Below, piece after piece: positions 15,463-24,216 of a DNA stretch of 32,733 bases. The position numbers and the translations under genes are program-made. The DNA is from Butyrivibrio sp. Its GTDB lineage: Bacteria > Bacillota > Clostridia > Lachnospirales > Lachnospiraceae. A model generated the notes under the pieces. The model worked only from the letters and a program-made list of their open reading frames with translations. It was not told the origin of the DNA and did no database searches. The number at the start of each line of letters is the position of its first letter. The stretch's first letter is position 1. The stretch is taken from assembly GCF_015056685.1 (NCBI RefSeq), contig NZ_SVFW01000046.1, positions 1-32,733 of the forward strand, given 5' to 3'.

Positions 15463-15756
15463 TTAACAAACAAATGTGGATAACCTTGGTGATTAATTGT
15501 GATTTAAAAGAGGATTATCTGTTATTTGTGGGTGGATAAGAAAAACTAGTACTCATTTGTTAAAATTTGGCTTGTTTATAACTTTTTAATTTTCAACATG
15601 AATTTTTTTCTTTTCAACAATCAAAAAATTGTAAAAAAGCCGCATAAATAGTATAATAGAATAGGTTTTACACTTATCAACAGCTATTATTAATTCTTTT
15701 ATTATTTATTTATAATATTTTTATATTTACGCATGCGAAGGGAGTAATAATTCAAA
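15463..15756. other. oriC: oriC part 2: dnaA-dnaN gap with DnaA boxes and candidate unwinding element
   Basis: This 294-base gap has no gene. It carries an exact DnaA box in reverse at 15475-15483, a one-mismatch reverse box GGTGGATAA at 15531-15539 and TTATCAACA at 15674-15682. From 15541 on it is extremely AT-rich, with an almost pure A/T stretch at 15684-15729 that is the best candidate DNA unwinding element. That stretch ends at the palindrome CGCATGCG (15730-15737). By analogy with Bacillus subtilis, where strands open in this gap, this is the likely incC-like functional half of the origin. Confidence 0.85.
15629..15657 (+). promoter_or_regulatory. dnaN promoter
   Basis: TTGTAA (15629-15634), 17 bases, then a perfect TATAAT (15652-15657). 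Transcription would begin near 15664, giving a leader of about 90 bases that runs through the AT-rich element and a DnaA box. Confidence 0.7.
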
Positions 15757-16866
15757 ATGAAATTTGTTTGCTCTAAATCTAATCTTGTGAGTGGACTCCA
15801 AATTGTATCAAAAGCAGTTCCTTCTAAAACAACAATGTCTATTCTTGAATGTATACTTGTTGATGCAACAGAAGGTGTTATAAAGTTTATTGCCAATGAT
15901 ATGGAACTTGGTATTCAGACTATAGTAGACGGAGATATTGTAGAAAGAGGTTTTATAGCACTTGATGCTAAGCTCTTTGTAGATATAGTTAGAAAACTCC
16001 CTGATAATAACGTTACGATCGAATCTGATTCATCCAATAAAGTTACAATTAGCTGCGAGAAAGCAAAGTTTAATCTTATTGGCAGAAAGGGTGATGACTT
16101 TACATATCTTCCATCTATTGAAAAAATTGATGGAGTTTCAGTTTCACACCTTACACTTAGAAATGTAATTCAGCAGACAATCTTTTCAATTTCAGAGAAC
16201 GATGCCAACAAAATGATGGCTGGTGAGCTTTTTGAAGTTGATGGTGAGAATTTAAAGCTTGTTTCTCTTGATGGTCACAGAATTTCTATCAGAAAAGTTA
16301 AACTTGGTGGAAGTTATTCATACAAAAAAGTAATCGTTCCAGGAAAAACACTTGGTGAAATAAGTAAAATTTTAAGTGATAGTGCTGATAAGATGGTCAG
16401 CATCTACTTCACAGACAAGCACGTATTATTTGAGTTTGATAAGACAATAGTTGTTTCAAGACTTATTGAAGGTGAGTATTTCAGTATTGACCAGATGCTT
16501 TCAAGCGACTATGAAACAAAGATGTCCATCAATAGAAAAGAGTTCCTTGAGTGTATAGACAGAGCAACTCTTCTTGTAAAAGAAGGAGATAAGAAGCCTG
16601 TTATCATTTCAGTTACTGATGGAAAAATGGAACTTAAGATCAATTCAGCCATTGGTAGCATGGATGAAGAAATCGATATTGAGAAGCAGGGTAAGGATCT
16701 TATGATTGGATTCAATCCAAAATTCCTTATTGATGCGCTCAGAGTAATTGAAGACGAGACAGTTGATATTTATCTTGTTAATCCTAAGGCACCATGCTTT
16801 ATCAGAGACAAAGACGGATCATATATTTATCTTGTTCTTCCTGTCAACTTCACAACTGTTGACTAA
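15757..16866 (+). CDS. dnaN: DNA polymerase III beta subunit (sliding clamp)
   Basis: This ring-shaped dimer encircles DNA and tethers the replicative polymerase and repair partners. It has 369 residues, the expected length for three repeated clamp folds of about 120 residues each. Family features are the N-terminal MKFVCSKSNLVSGLQIVSKAVPSKTTMSILECIL, the LVSLDGHRISIRKV segment in the middle, and the C-terminal YLVLPVNF run that helps form the partner-binding pocket. The ATG at 15757 is preceded by AAGGGAG about 12 bases away, a rather long spacing. It has its own promoter at 15629-15657 and heads the dnaN-yaaA-recF-gyrB-gyrA block. Confidence 0.98.
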   Translation: MKFVCSKSNLVSGLQIVSKAVPSKTTMSILECILVDATEGVIKFIANDMELGIQTIVDGDIVERGFIALDAKLFVDIVRKLPDNNVTIESDSSNKVTISCEKAKFNLIGRKGDDFTYLPSIEKIDGVSVSHLTLRNVIQQTIFSISENDANKMMAGELFEVDGENLKLVSLDGHRISIRKVKLGGSYSYKKVIVPGKTLGEISKILSDSADKMVSIYFTDKHVLFEFDKTIVVSRLIEGEYFSIDQMLSSDYETKMSINRKEFLECIDRATLLVKEGDKKPVIISVTDGKMELKINSAIGSMDEEIDIEKQGKDLMIGFNPKFLIDALRVIEDETVDIYLVNPKAPCFIRDKDGSYIYLVLPVNFTTVD

Positions 16867-16887
16867 TAAAAACAAAAAGGAAATATC

Positions 16888-17103
16888 ATGGAAATAGTAA
16901 AACTTAGAGAACAGGATGATTTTATTAAGCTCGGACAGGCCCTTAAAAAGGCAGGTCTCGAGCAATCTGGTGTTGATGCCAAGATGGATATTCAGGCAGG
17001 ACTTGTAAAGGTTAACGGAGAAATAGAGGAAAGACGTGGCCGCAAGCTATATGATGGAGACATTTTGGAATATAATGGCACACAGGTAAAAATAGAAAAA
17101 TGA
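16888..17103 (+). CDS. yaaA: S4-domain RNA-binding protein YaaA
   Basis: A 71-residue protein made almost entirely of one S4 RNA-binding domain: KLGQALKKAGLEQSGVDAKMDIQAGLVKVNGEIEERRGRKLYDGD. It is the small S4 protein standardly found between dnaN and recF in Firmicutes; in Bacillus it has been linked to ribosome assembly. Its ATG has AAGGA at 6-7 bases. Its TGA overlaps the recF ATG (ATGA), so recF translation is probably coupled to it. Confidence 0.93.
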   Translation: MEIVKLREQDDFIKLGQALKKAGLEQSGVDAKMDIQAGLVKVNGEIEERRGRKLYDGDILEYNGTQVKIEK

Positions 17104-18206
17104 TAATAAAATCATTAGAGTTATCTGATTTTAGAAATTACGAAAATTTAAAAATAGATTTTAGTAGTGGAACTAATATTCTCTATGGCGATAATGCCCA
17201 GGGAAAGACCAATATCCTTGAAGCTATATTTATGTCAGCTACCACTAAGTCACACAAGGGTAGCAAGGATAAAGAGATTATTAGATTTGGAAAAGATGAG
17301 GCTCATATCAGGACTATTCTTGACAGAGACAACGCAGAATATCGTGTTGATATGCATCTTAGGAGTAGTAAGACCAAGGGAATTGCAATTGATGGTCAAA
17401 AGATAAAACGGGCTTCGGATCTTATTGGAAAGTTAAACGTAGTTTTTTTCTCACCTGAAGATCTTAGTATCATAAAAAACGGACCTTCTGAAAGACGCAG
17501 ATTCATGGATATGGAGCTGTGTCAGCTTGATCAGGTATATTTAAATAGTCTATCTAAATACAATAAACTTGTTGTCGAAAGAAACAAAGTTCTAAAAGAT
17601 CTGTTTGATCATCCTGAAAACAGCGTTCTTCTTGATGTTCAGGATAAGCAGTTATGCGAATATGGATCTGTCATAATCAAGACTAGAGAAAAATTCATTG
17701 GTGATCTTAATGAAATAATAAGACCTATTCATAATAAGCTTACAGGTGGTAAAGAAGACCTGTCGATTTATTATGAGCCAAATGTGGATGCAACTGATTT
17801 TGAAAAGAAATTAAGTTCTTCCAGACAAAGAGATATCTATGCAAAGCAGACCACAGTTGGCCCTCACAAGGATGATTTTTCTTTTATCGTAAAAAGAAAT
17901 AGCGATAACAGTGAAAAAATTGATATCAGAAAATTTGGATCACAAGGACAACAAAGGACAGCATCTTTGTCATTAAAGCTATCTGAAATTGAAATTGTGA
18001 AAAAAGCTAAAAAAGAAAATCCGGTTCTTTTGCTTGATGATGTATTGTCAGAACTTGATAGCAATAGACAGAATTACCTTCTTAACACAATAGGAGATAT
18101 TCAGACAATTATCACATGTACCGGACTTGATGAATTTGTTAATAACAGATTTGAAATAGATAAACTGTTCAAAGTAACTGAAGGAACAGTAAATAGTGAA
18201 AACTAA
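17100..18206 (+). CDS. recF: DNA replication and repair protein RecF
   Basis: This SMC-like ATPase helps load RecA at gapped DNA with RecO and RecR. It has 368 residues, the normal length. Walker A is GDNAQGKT (30-37) within NILYGDNAQGKTNILEAI. The ABC-type signature lies in KFGSQGQQRTASLSLKLSE, and Walker B is NPVLLLDDVLSELD. The N-terminal SLELSDFRNYENLKIDF is typical. It overlaps yaaA by four bases and is separated from gyrB by 15. Nothing unusual is seen. Confidence 0.97.
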   Translation: MIIKSLELSDFRNYENLKIDFSSGTNILYGDNAQGKTNILEAIFMSATTKSHKGSKDKEIIRFGKDEAHIRTILDRDNAEYRVDMHLRSSKTKGIAIDGQKIKRASDLIGKLNVVFFSPEDLSIIKNGPSERRRFMDMELCQLDQVYLNSLSKYNKLVVERNKVLKDLFDHPENSVLLDVQDKQLCEYGSVIIKTREKFIGDLNEIIRPIHNKLTGGKEDLSIYYEPNVDATDFEKKLSSSRQRDIYAKQTTVGPHKDDFSFIVKRNSDNSEKIDIRKFGSQGQQRTASLSLKLSEIEIVKKAKKENPVLLLDDVLSELDSNRQNYLLNTIGDIQTIITCTGLDEFVNNRFEIDKLFKVTEGTVNSEN

Positions 18207-18221
18207 GAAATGGAGCAAATA

Positions 18222-20159
18222 ATGGGTAACGAAGAAGTACAATATGGCGCTGACCAAATTCAGATTCTTGAGGGACTTGAAGCAGTCAGAAAAAGACCTG
18301 GTATGTATATCGGAACAACAGCAAGCAGAGGATTGCATCATCTTGTGTATGAGATTGTTGATAACTCTGTAGATGAGGCGCTTGCTGGTTTTTGTGATCA
18401 TATCGAAGTTACTATTAACGAGGACAATACCATTGTTGTAAAAGATAATGGTAGAGGTATCCCAGTAGACGTAAACCACAAATCCGGACTTACTGGTGTG
18501 GAAGTTGTATTCACAATCCTTCACGCTGGTGGAAAATTCGGCGGTGGGGGATACAAGGTATCCGGCGGTCTTCATGGAGTAGGTGCTTCTGTAGTAAACG
18601 CTCTTTCAGAGTGGCTTGAGGTACAGGTTACAAGAGATGGCAAAGTATACCAGCAAAGATATGAAAGAGGAAAAGTATGCTATCCTCTTAAGGTTGTTGG
18701 AGATGCGCCTTCAAATGCAACAGGTACAAAAGTTTATTTCAAGCCGGATGCGCTCATTTTCAAAGAGACAACAGTATTTGAGTATAATATTCTTAAGCAG
18801 AGACTTAGAGAGATGGCTTTCCTTACAAAGGGACTTAAGATATCTCTTACAGATAAAAGAGTTGGTGAAGGCGAAGATCCTATAAAGCAGACTTTCCATT
18901 ACGAAGGTGGAATAAAGGAATTTGTTGAGTACCTCAACAAGAGCAAAACATCTCTTTATAGCGATATTATGTACTTTGAAGGAAACAAGAATAACGTTCA
19001 GGTTGAAGTTTCTTTCCAGCATAATGATTCATACAACGAGAGTATTTATACTTTTGTAAACAATATCAATACACCTGAAGGTGGTACACACCTTGAAGGA
19101 TTTAAGGCAGCTCTTACAAAGACATTTAATGACTATGCAAGAGCAAACAAAATGCTTAAAGACAGTGAGGAAAACCTTACTGGTGAAGATATCAGAGAAG
19201 GTCTTACAGCAATCATAAGTGTTAAGATCGAAGATCCTCAGTTTGAAGGACAGACTAAGCAGAAGCTTGGTAATTCAGAGGCTAGAGGAGCTGTAGCAAG
19301 TGTTGTCGGCGAACAGCTTACATACTATCTTGAGCAGAATCCTACTGTTGCTAAGCAGATTTTGGAAAAAGCTATTCTTGCTCAGAGAGCTAGAGATGCA
19401 GCCAGAAAAGCAAGAGATCTCACAAGACGTAAATCAGCTCTTGATGGACTGGGACTTCCTGGTAAGCTTGCAGATTGCTCTGATAAAGATCCCAAAAACT
19501 GTGAGATATTTATCGTTGAGGGAGATTCTGCCGGCGGATCTGCTAAAACTGCAAGAAGTCGTGCTACTCAGGCTATTCTCCCACTTAGAGGAAAAATTCT
19601 TAATGTTGAAAAAGCCAGAGTGGACAGAATTTACGGTAATGCAGAAATTAAGGCCATGATTACGGCATTTGGTACTGGTATTCATGATGATTTTGATATA
19701 AGCAAATTGCGTTATGACAAAATCATTATTATGACAGATGCCGATGTAGATGGTGCGCATATTGCTACTTTAATGCTTACATTCCTTTACAGATTTATGC
19801 CTGAACTTATAAAAGAAGGTCATGTATATCTTGCACAGCCACCTCTTTATAAGCTGGAAAAAAACAAGAAGGTTTGGTATGCATACAGTGATGAAGAATT
19901 AAATAAAATTCTCACAGATGTAGGAAGAGACCAGAATAATAAAATCCAGCGTTATAAAGGTCTTGGAGAAATGGACCCTGAACAGCTTTGGGAAACAACA
20001 ATGGATCCTGAGAGAAGAATACTTCTCAGAGTTAACATGGATGAGGAATCAGAATCTGATATTGATGTTACATTTACTACTCTTATGGGTGACAAAGTTG
20101 AACCAAGAAGAGAGTTCATAGAGAAGAATGCTAAATTCGTTAAGAATTTGGATATTTAA
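18222..20159 (+). CDS. gyrB: DNA gyrase subunit B
   Basis: This is the ATPase subunit of gyrase, which introduces negative supercoils. It has 645 residues, the shorter Gram-positive form without the insertion seen in E. coli. It shows the GHKL ATP site (EIVDNSVDEALAGF, VVKDNGRGIPVD, SGGLHGVGASVVNALS), the transducer domain, and the TOPRIM metal site (EIFIVEGDSAGGSAKTARSR and DADVDGAHI). The C-terminal QRYKGLGEMDPEQLWETTMDP completes it. The ATG at 18222 follows GGAG at 6 bases. The ATG at 18210 would contain that site and is rejected. It lies 15 bases after recF and 35 before gyrA. Confidence 0.98.
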   Translation: MGNEEVQYGADQIQILEGLEAVRKRPGMYIGTTASRGLHHLVYEIVDNSVDEALAGFCDHIEVTINEDNTIVVKDNGRGIPVDVNHKSGLTGVEVVFTILHAGGKFGGGGYKVSGGLHGVGASVVNALSEWLEVQVTRDGKVYQQRYERGKVCYPLKVVGDAPSNATGTKVYFKPDALIFKETTVFEYNILKQRLREMAFLTKGLKISLTDKRVGEGEDPIKQTFHYEGGIKEFVEYLNKSKTSLYSDIMYFEGNKNNVQVEVSFQHNDSYNESIYTFVNNINTPEGGTHLEGFKAALTKTFNDYARANKMLKDSEENLTGEDIREGLTAIISVKIEDPQFEGQTKQKLGNSEARGAVASVVGEQLTYYLEQNPTVAKQILEKAILAQRARDAARKARDLTRRKSALDGLGLPGKLADCSDKDPKNCEIFIVEGDSAGGSAKTARSRATQAILPLRGKILNVEKARVDRIYGNAEIKAMITAFGTGIHDDFDISKLRYDKIIIMTDADVDGAHIATLMLTFLYRFMPELIKEGHVYLAQPPLYKLEKNKKVWYAYSDEELNKILTDVGRDQNNKIQRYKGLGEMDPEQLWETTMDPERRILLRVNMDEESESDIDVTFTTLMGDKVEPRREFIEKNAKFVKNLDI

Positions 20160-20194
20160 AAAGTCTCATCCATTGCAAAGGGGAATAAACAGAA

Positions 20195-22750
20195 ATGGCT
20201 GAAAATAATAACAATAACAACAACGATTTATCAGAAGATGTTTTTGATAAAGTCACAACAGACAGAATAAAAGAAGTTGATCTTCAAAAGACAATGGAAG
20301 CAGATTACATTGATTATGCAATGAGTGTTATCGCTTCCAGAGCACTTCCGGATGTAAGAGATGGTTTAAAGCCGGTACAGAGAAGAATTCTTTATTCAAT
20401 GATAGAACTTAACAATGGTCCCGATAAGCCACATCGTAAATGTGCTCGTATCGTCGGAGATACCATGGGTAAATATCATCCTCATGGTGACAGTTCTATT
20501 TATGGAGCATTGGTAAACATGGCTCAGCCATGGTCAATGAGATATTGCCTTGTTGACGGACATGGTAACTTTGGTTCTGTGGATGGTGATGGTGCAGCTG
20601 CCATGCGATATACTGAGGCAAGACTTACCAAGATTTCCATGGAAATGATAGCAGATATCAACAAAGATACTGTTGATTTTGTACCAAACTTTGATGAGAC
20701 AGAAAAAGAACCAACAGTACTTCCAAGTAGATATCCTAACCTTCTGGTAAATGGTACTACAGGTATTGCGGTAGGTATGGCTACTAACATTCCACCACAT
20801 AACCTTAGAGAAGTTATAAGTGCAGTTACAAAAATGATTGATAACAGAGTTCTTGAGGACAGAGAAACTGAAATTGAAGAACTCCTTGAAATAGTTAAAG
20901 CTCCTGACTTCCCAACAGGTGGAATTATTCTTGGAACAAGAGGAGCAGAAGAAGCTTATAGAACAGGCCGTGGAAAAGTAATTATCAGAGCTGTTACAAA
21001 CATTGAGCCTATGGCTAATGGAAAGAACAGGATTGTTGTTACTGAACTTCCATATCTTGTTAATAAAGCAAATATGATTTCAAAGATTGCAGAGCTTGTT
21101 AAGCTTAAAAAGCTTGATGGAATCACAGCTCTTCGTGATGAATCAGACAGAGAAGGAATGAGAGTAGTTATTGAGCTCAGAAGTGATGTAAATCCTAACA
21201 TCATGCTCAACAAGCTCTATAAGCATACTCAGATGCAGGATTCCTTCGGTATAATCATGCTTGCGCTTGTTAATAATGAACCTAAAGTTCTTGGTCTTGT
21301 TGATATGCTTAAGTACTACATTAAGCATCAGGAAGAAGTTGTTACCAGAAGAACAAAATATGATCTTAACAAAGCGGAAGAAAGAAATCATATCTTAGAG
21401 GGATTGCTCATTGCGCTTGATAACATCGATGAAGTTATCAGGATCATAAGAGGAAGTGAAACAGTTGCAATTGCCAAAGAGCAGTTAATGGAGAGATTTG
21501 GTCTTTCTGATGTTCAGGCTCAGGCCATTGTAGATATGAGACTTCGTACTCTCACAGGTTTGGAAAGAGACAAGCTTGAACAGGAGCACGCAGAACTCTT
21601 AAAGAGAATAGAAGAATTGAAAGCTATACTTGCAGACAGAAAGCTTCTTCTTGGAGTTATTAAGACAGAAATACAGGAAATATCAAATAAATACGGTGAT
21701 GATAGAAAGTCACAGATAGGACATGACGATTCAGACATCGACATGGAAGATCTGATTCCTAACGTAAATACTGTAATTGCAATGACAGATCTTGGCTATA
21801 TAAAGAGAATGTCAATTGACAATTTCAAAGCTCAGAATCGTGGTGGAAAAGGAATCAAGGGAATAACAACAATCGAAAATGATTTCGTTGAAGATATTCT
21901 CATGACTACTACACACAACTACGTAATGTTCTTTACTAATACCGGAAGAGTATACAGATTAAAGGCATATCAGATTCCGGAAGCTTCAAGAACATCACGT
22001 GGAATGGCTATTGTAAATCTGCTTCAGCTTGCACCTGGAGAAAAGATATCCGCCATGATACCTGTAAAAGACTTTGAGGATGAGGAAAAGAGTCTCTTTA
22101 TGGTAACCAAGAAAGGAACTGTAAAGAAAACTCCTATTACAGATTTCTCAAATGTAAGAAAGACAGGACTTGCTGCGATCAACCTTCGTGATGACGATGA
22201 GCTTATTGAAGTAAAGACAATAAAGAAAAACTCTGAAGTATTCCTTGTTACTAAAAATGGTATGTGTATCCATTTTGATGAAGATGATGTTCGTTCAACA
22301 GGAAGATCATCAATGGGTGTAAGAGGAATGATGCTTGACGATACAGATGAGATCGTTGGAATGCAGCTCAATACTCAGGGGGATTCACTTCTTATCGTTT
22401 CTGAAAAAGGATATGGAAAGAGAACAACTCTTGATGAATTCCATAATCAGTTCAGAGGTGGTAAGGGAGTTAAGTGCTATAAGATAACAGAAAAGACCGG
22501 TAATGTAGTTGGAGTTAAAGCAGTAAATGACGACAACGAGATTATGATGATCACTAGTGCCGGAATAATAATCCAGCTCAGAATGGATGAGATATCAGTC
22601 CATGGAAGAGTAACATCAGGCGTTAAGATGATAAATCTTGATAAGGGTGTTACAGTAGCGAAGATTGCAAAAGTAAGAGAAAAAATATCAGACGGCGATA
22701 AAGAACTAGATAATATTGATGACGTAACAGAAGATATTCCTGAGGAATGA
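20195..22750 (+). CDS. gyrA: DNA gyrase subunit A
   Basis: This is the breakage-reunion subunit of gyrase, 851 residues. The catalytic Tyr139 lies in AAAMRYTEARL (E. coli Tyr122). The quinolone region reads KYHPHGDSSIYGALVNMAQPWS, with Ser100 and Gly104 at E. coli positions 83 and 87. The coiled-coil arm spans roughly 365-480, and the C-terminal beta-pinwheel contains repeated blocks including the gyrase box QNRGGKG (about residue 547). The last residues are acidic, and the N-terminus has an unusual run of seven Asn (residues 4-10). AAGGGG precedes the ATG. It is co-transcribed with gyrB, and a sensor-GGDEF gene follows 7 bases later. Confidence 0.98.
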   Translation: MAENNNNNNNDLSEDVFDKVTTDRIKEVDLQKTMEADYIDYAMSVIASRALPDVRDGLKPVQRRILYSMIELNNGPDKPHRKCARIVGDTMGKYHPHGDSSIYGALVNMAQPWSMRYCLVDGHGNFGSVDGDGAAAMRYTEARLTKISMEMIADINKDTVDFVPNFDETEKEPTVLPSRYPNLLVNGTTGIAVGMATNIPPHNLREVISAVTKMIDNRVLEDRETEIEELLEIVKAPDFPTGGIILGTRGAEEAYRTGRGKVIIRAVTNIEPMANGKNRIVVTELPYLVNKANMISKIAELVKLKKLDGITALRDESDREGMRVVIELRSDVNPNIMLNKLYKHTQMQDSFGIIMLALVNNEPKVLGLVDMLKYYIKHQEEVVTRRTKYDLNKAEERNHILEGLLIALDNIDEVIRIIRGSETVAIAKEQLMERFGLSDVQAQAIVDMRLRTLTGLERDKLEQEHAELLKRIEELKAILADRKLLLGVIKTEIQEISNKYGDDRKSQIGHDDSDIDMEDLIPNVNTVIAMTDLGYIKRMSIDNFKAQNRGGKGIKGITTIENDFVEDILMTTTHNYVMFFTNTGRVYRLKAYQIPEASRTSRGMAIVNLLQLAPGEKISAMIPVKDFEDEEKSLFMVTKKGTVKKTPITDFSNVRKTGLAAINLRDDDELIEVKTIKKNSEVFLVTKNGMCIHFDEDDVRSTGRSSMGVRGMMLDDTDEIVGMQLNTQGDSLLIVSEKGYGKRTTLDEFHNQFRGGKGVKCYKITEKTGNVVGVKAVNDDNEIMMITSAGIIIQLRMDEISVHGRVTSGVKMINLDKGVTVAKIAKVREKISDGDKELDNIDDVTEDIPEE

Positions 22751-22757
22751 GGGGCCA

Positions 22758-24209
22758 ATGAACATCGGACTGTTAGTATCTGAATTAGAAGATAAGGATG
22801 TAAAAAAGATTTGTATAGGAGCTAGCCAGGCTGCTGATGACAAGGGTATTTCCCTTGTCATCATGCCTGGTAAATATCTTGCTTCCGATAACAAAGATGC
22901 AGAAAATCCTTATGACTATCAATACTCAGCATTATTTGACTATGCCAATACTGCTGATTTCGATGCACTGATCATAGACATAGAGCGTATCGGAAGAAAC
23001 GCTACTATTCTGAAAAAAGAATCATTTTTAAATAAATTTGATAAGGTGCCTATTTTAACACTAACAGAGCAGGAAGGCTTCACTTCAGTAAATGAAGTAA
23101 AAACTGATCATGAACAGTTCGAGCAACTCGGATATGAAGCAGTTTGTGATGCATGTTTTTTTGCCAAGGAAGGAAAACTTCCGGCAAATGAAGCACAAAA
23201 GAGCTTTTCTTTTGTGGAACAACCTGAATCCGATGCAATTAGAACTCTCTCAGAATTAGGGGCTCTACTTCTGAACAGAAAATATGAAAATGAGAAAGCA
23301 TATGGTATTTTCTCAGAAAAAGCTGTTTCCGATGGGATAAAGAACTTTGGTATTTTTCTTTATGACACAAAGATAAGGAATAATCTCAAGTACAATTGGG
23401 TATTACCTGAAAAAATAAGTGTAAAAAGCACAGCAATTTGTGGAAAAGTAGCTGTATTTGATAAAGAAAAGAGGATAATCGACACAGATAAAATCTTTTC
23501 ACAGTTCTTGAGTAAATCAACAGTCCTTATTGCAGGTGATATATTTGTCGGAGAACATCAGCTTGGAATTGTGGTAACAGAATTCAGATCAAAGACACTG
23601 ATAAACCATTTCTTTAGTTCACTTGTAAGTATAGTGACTGGTGTTTCAAGACTTTCATACCTTGAAAAAGAATTGCTCAAAACAACAGAAGAGCTTTATG
23701 AAGTTCAGGAAGAGCTTGCAAGAGATGATTCGGTTCTTGATCATATCGGAGATCAGGATTATCTCACAGGAGGCCTTAACAGAAGAGGATTCTTTGCAAA
23801 AGCCTATGACTTGTTAAAAGAAGAGTTTAAACCCGGAAAATATGCAATAGTTGCCTATATCCATATGGATTCACTAAAGAAAATAAACGAATTATATGGA
23901 CACGAAGAAGGCGATAGAGCTGTAAGAAGGATTGCCGAAGTTCTTGAAAGCGTATTTAAAAAGAGTATTTACGGCAGAATCAGAGGCGACGAATTTGCAG
24001 TTATAGAAATAACAGATGAAGAAGGCAAAGCTGAAAATTTCAGGCAGGAAATGTCAGCGCAGAATGCCAGCCTTCTTGAGGAATCAAGCAGATATATGAA
24101 TCATCTTCAGTATTCTATCTGCGAATTCAGCTATGAAGATAATCTCTCTCTTAGAGAAATGTTAAAAGAAACAGATGATAATCTTCAAAAAATAAAACAA
24201 ATGCAATAA
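22758..24209 (+). CDS. Cytosolic substrate-binding-like sensor with degenerate GGDEF domain
   Basis: A 483-residue protein without signal peptide or membrane segment. The N-terminal part (about 1-150) begins MNIGLLVSELEDKDVKKICIGASQAADDKGISLVI and resembles the sugar-binding fold of LacI-type regulators. The middle (about 155-300) may be a GAF-like region, and a coiled coil (about 300-328) leads into a GGDEF domain (about 333-480). That domain has RGDEF (409-413), Asn377 and Asp386 for guanine, but His369 replaces the first metal-binding Asp of the usual DxD and no RxxD inhibitory site is seen. Diguanylate cyclase activity is therefore doubtful. It may bind GTP or cyclic di-GMP, or act through the sensor. 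It is 7 bases after gyrA with GGGG before its ATG. This architecture is common in Butyrivibrio-like bacteria. Confidence 0.8.
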   Translation: MNIGLLVSELEDKDVKKICIGASQAADDKGISLVIMPGKYLASDNKDAENPYDYQYSALFDYANTADFDALIIDIERIGRNATILKKESFLNKFDKVPILTLTEQEGFTSVNEVKTDHEQFEQLGYEAVCDACFFAKEGKLPANEAQKSFSFVEQPESDAIRTLSELGALLLNRKYENEKAYGIFSEKAVSDGIKNFGIFLYDTKIRNNLKYNWVLPEKISVKSTAICGKVAVFDKEKRIIDTDKIFSQFLSKSTVLIAGDIFVGEHQLGIVVTEFRSKTLINHFFSSLVSIVTGVSRLSYLEKELLKTTEELYEVQEELARDDSVLDHIGDQDYLTGGLNRRGFFAKAYDLLKEEFKPGKYAIVAYIHMDSLKKINELYGHEEGDRAVRRIAEVLESVFKKSIYGRIRGDEFAVIEITDEEGKAENFRQEMSAQNASLLEESSRYMNHLQYSICEFSYEDNLSLREMLKETDDNLQKIKQMQ

Positions 24210-24216
24210 TAAAATA

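Noticed and set aside
18048..18575. Open reading frame of 175 codons on the minus strand
   Set aside because: It lies opposite the end of recF and the start of gyrB, both clearly real, and its translation has no recognisable domain.
20204..20226. AAY trinucleotide run encoding poly-Asn at the GyrA N-terminus, considered as a phase-variable repeat
   Set aside because: The codons alternate AAT and AAC rather than forming a pure repeat, and slippage by triplets would not shift the frame. It is probably a neutral disordered tail.
20489..20515. GyrA Gly104 at the E. coli Asp87 position, a site where Asp87Gly gives quinolone resistance
   Set aside because: The surrounding block (HPHGDSSIYGALVNMAQ) looks like the native Lachnospiraceae sequence and Ser100 (E. 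coli Ser83) is kept. It is more likely lineage-typical than an acquired resistance mutation, though intrinsic susceptibility could be tested.
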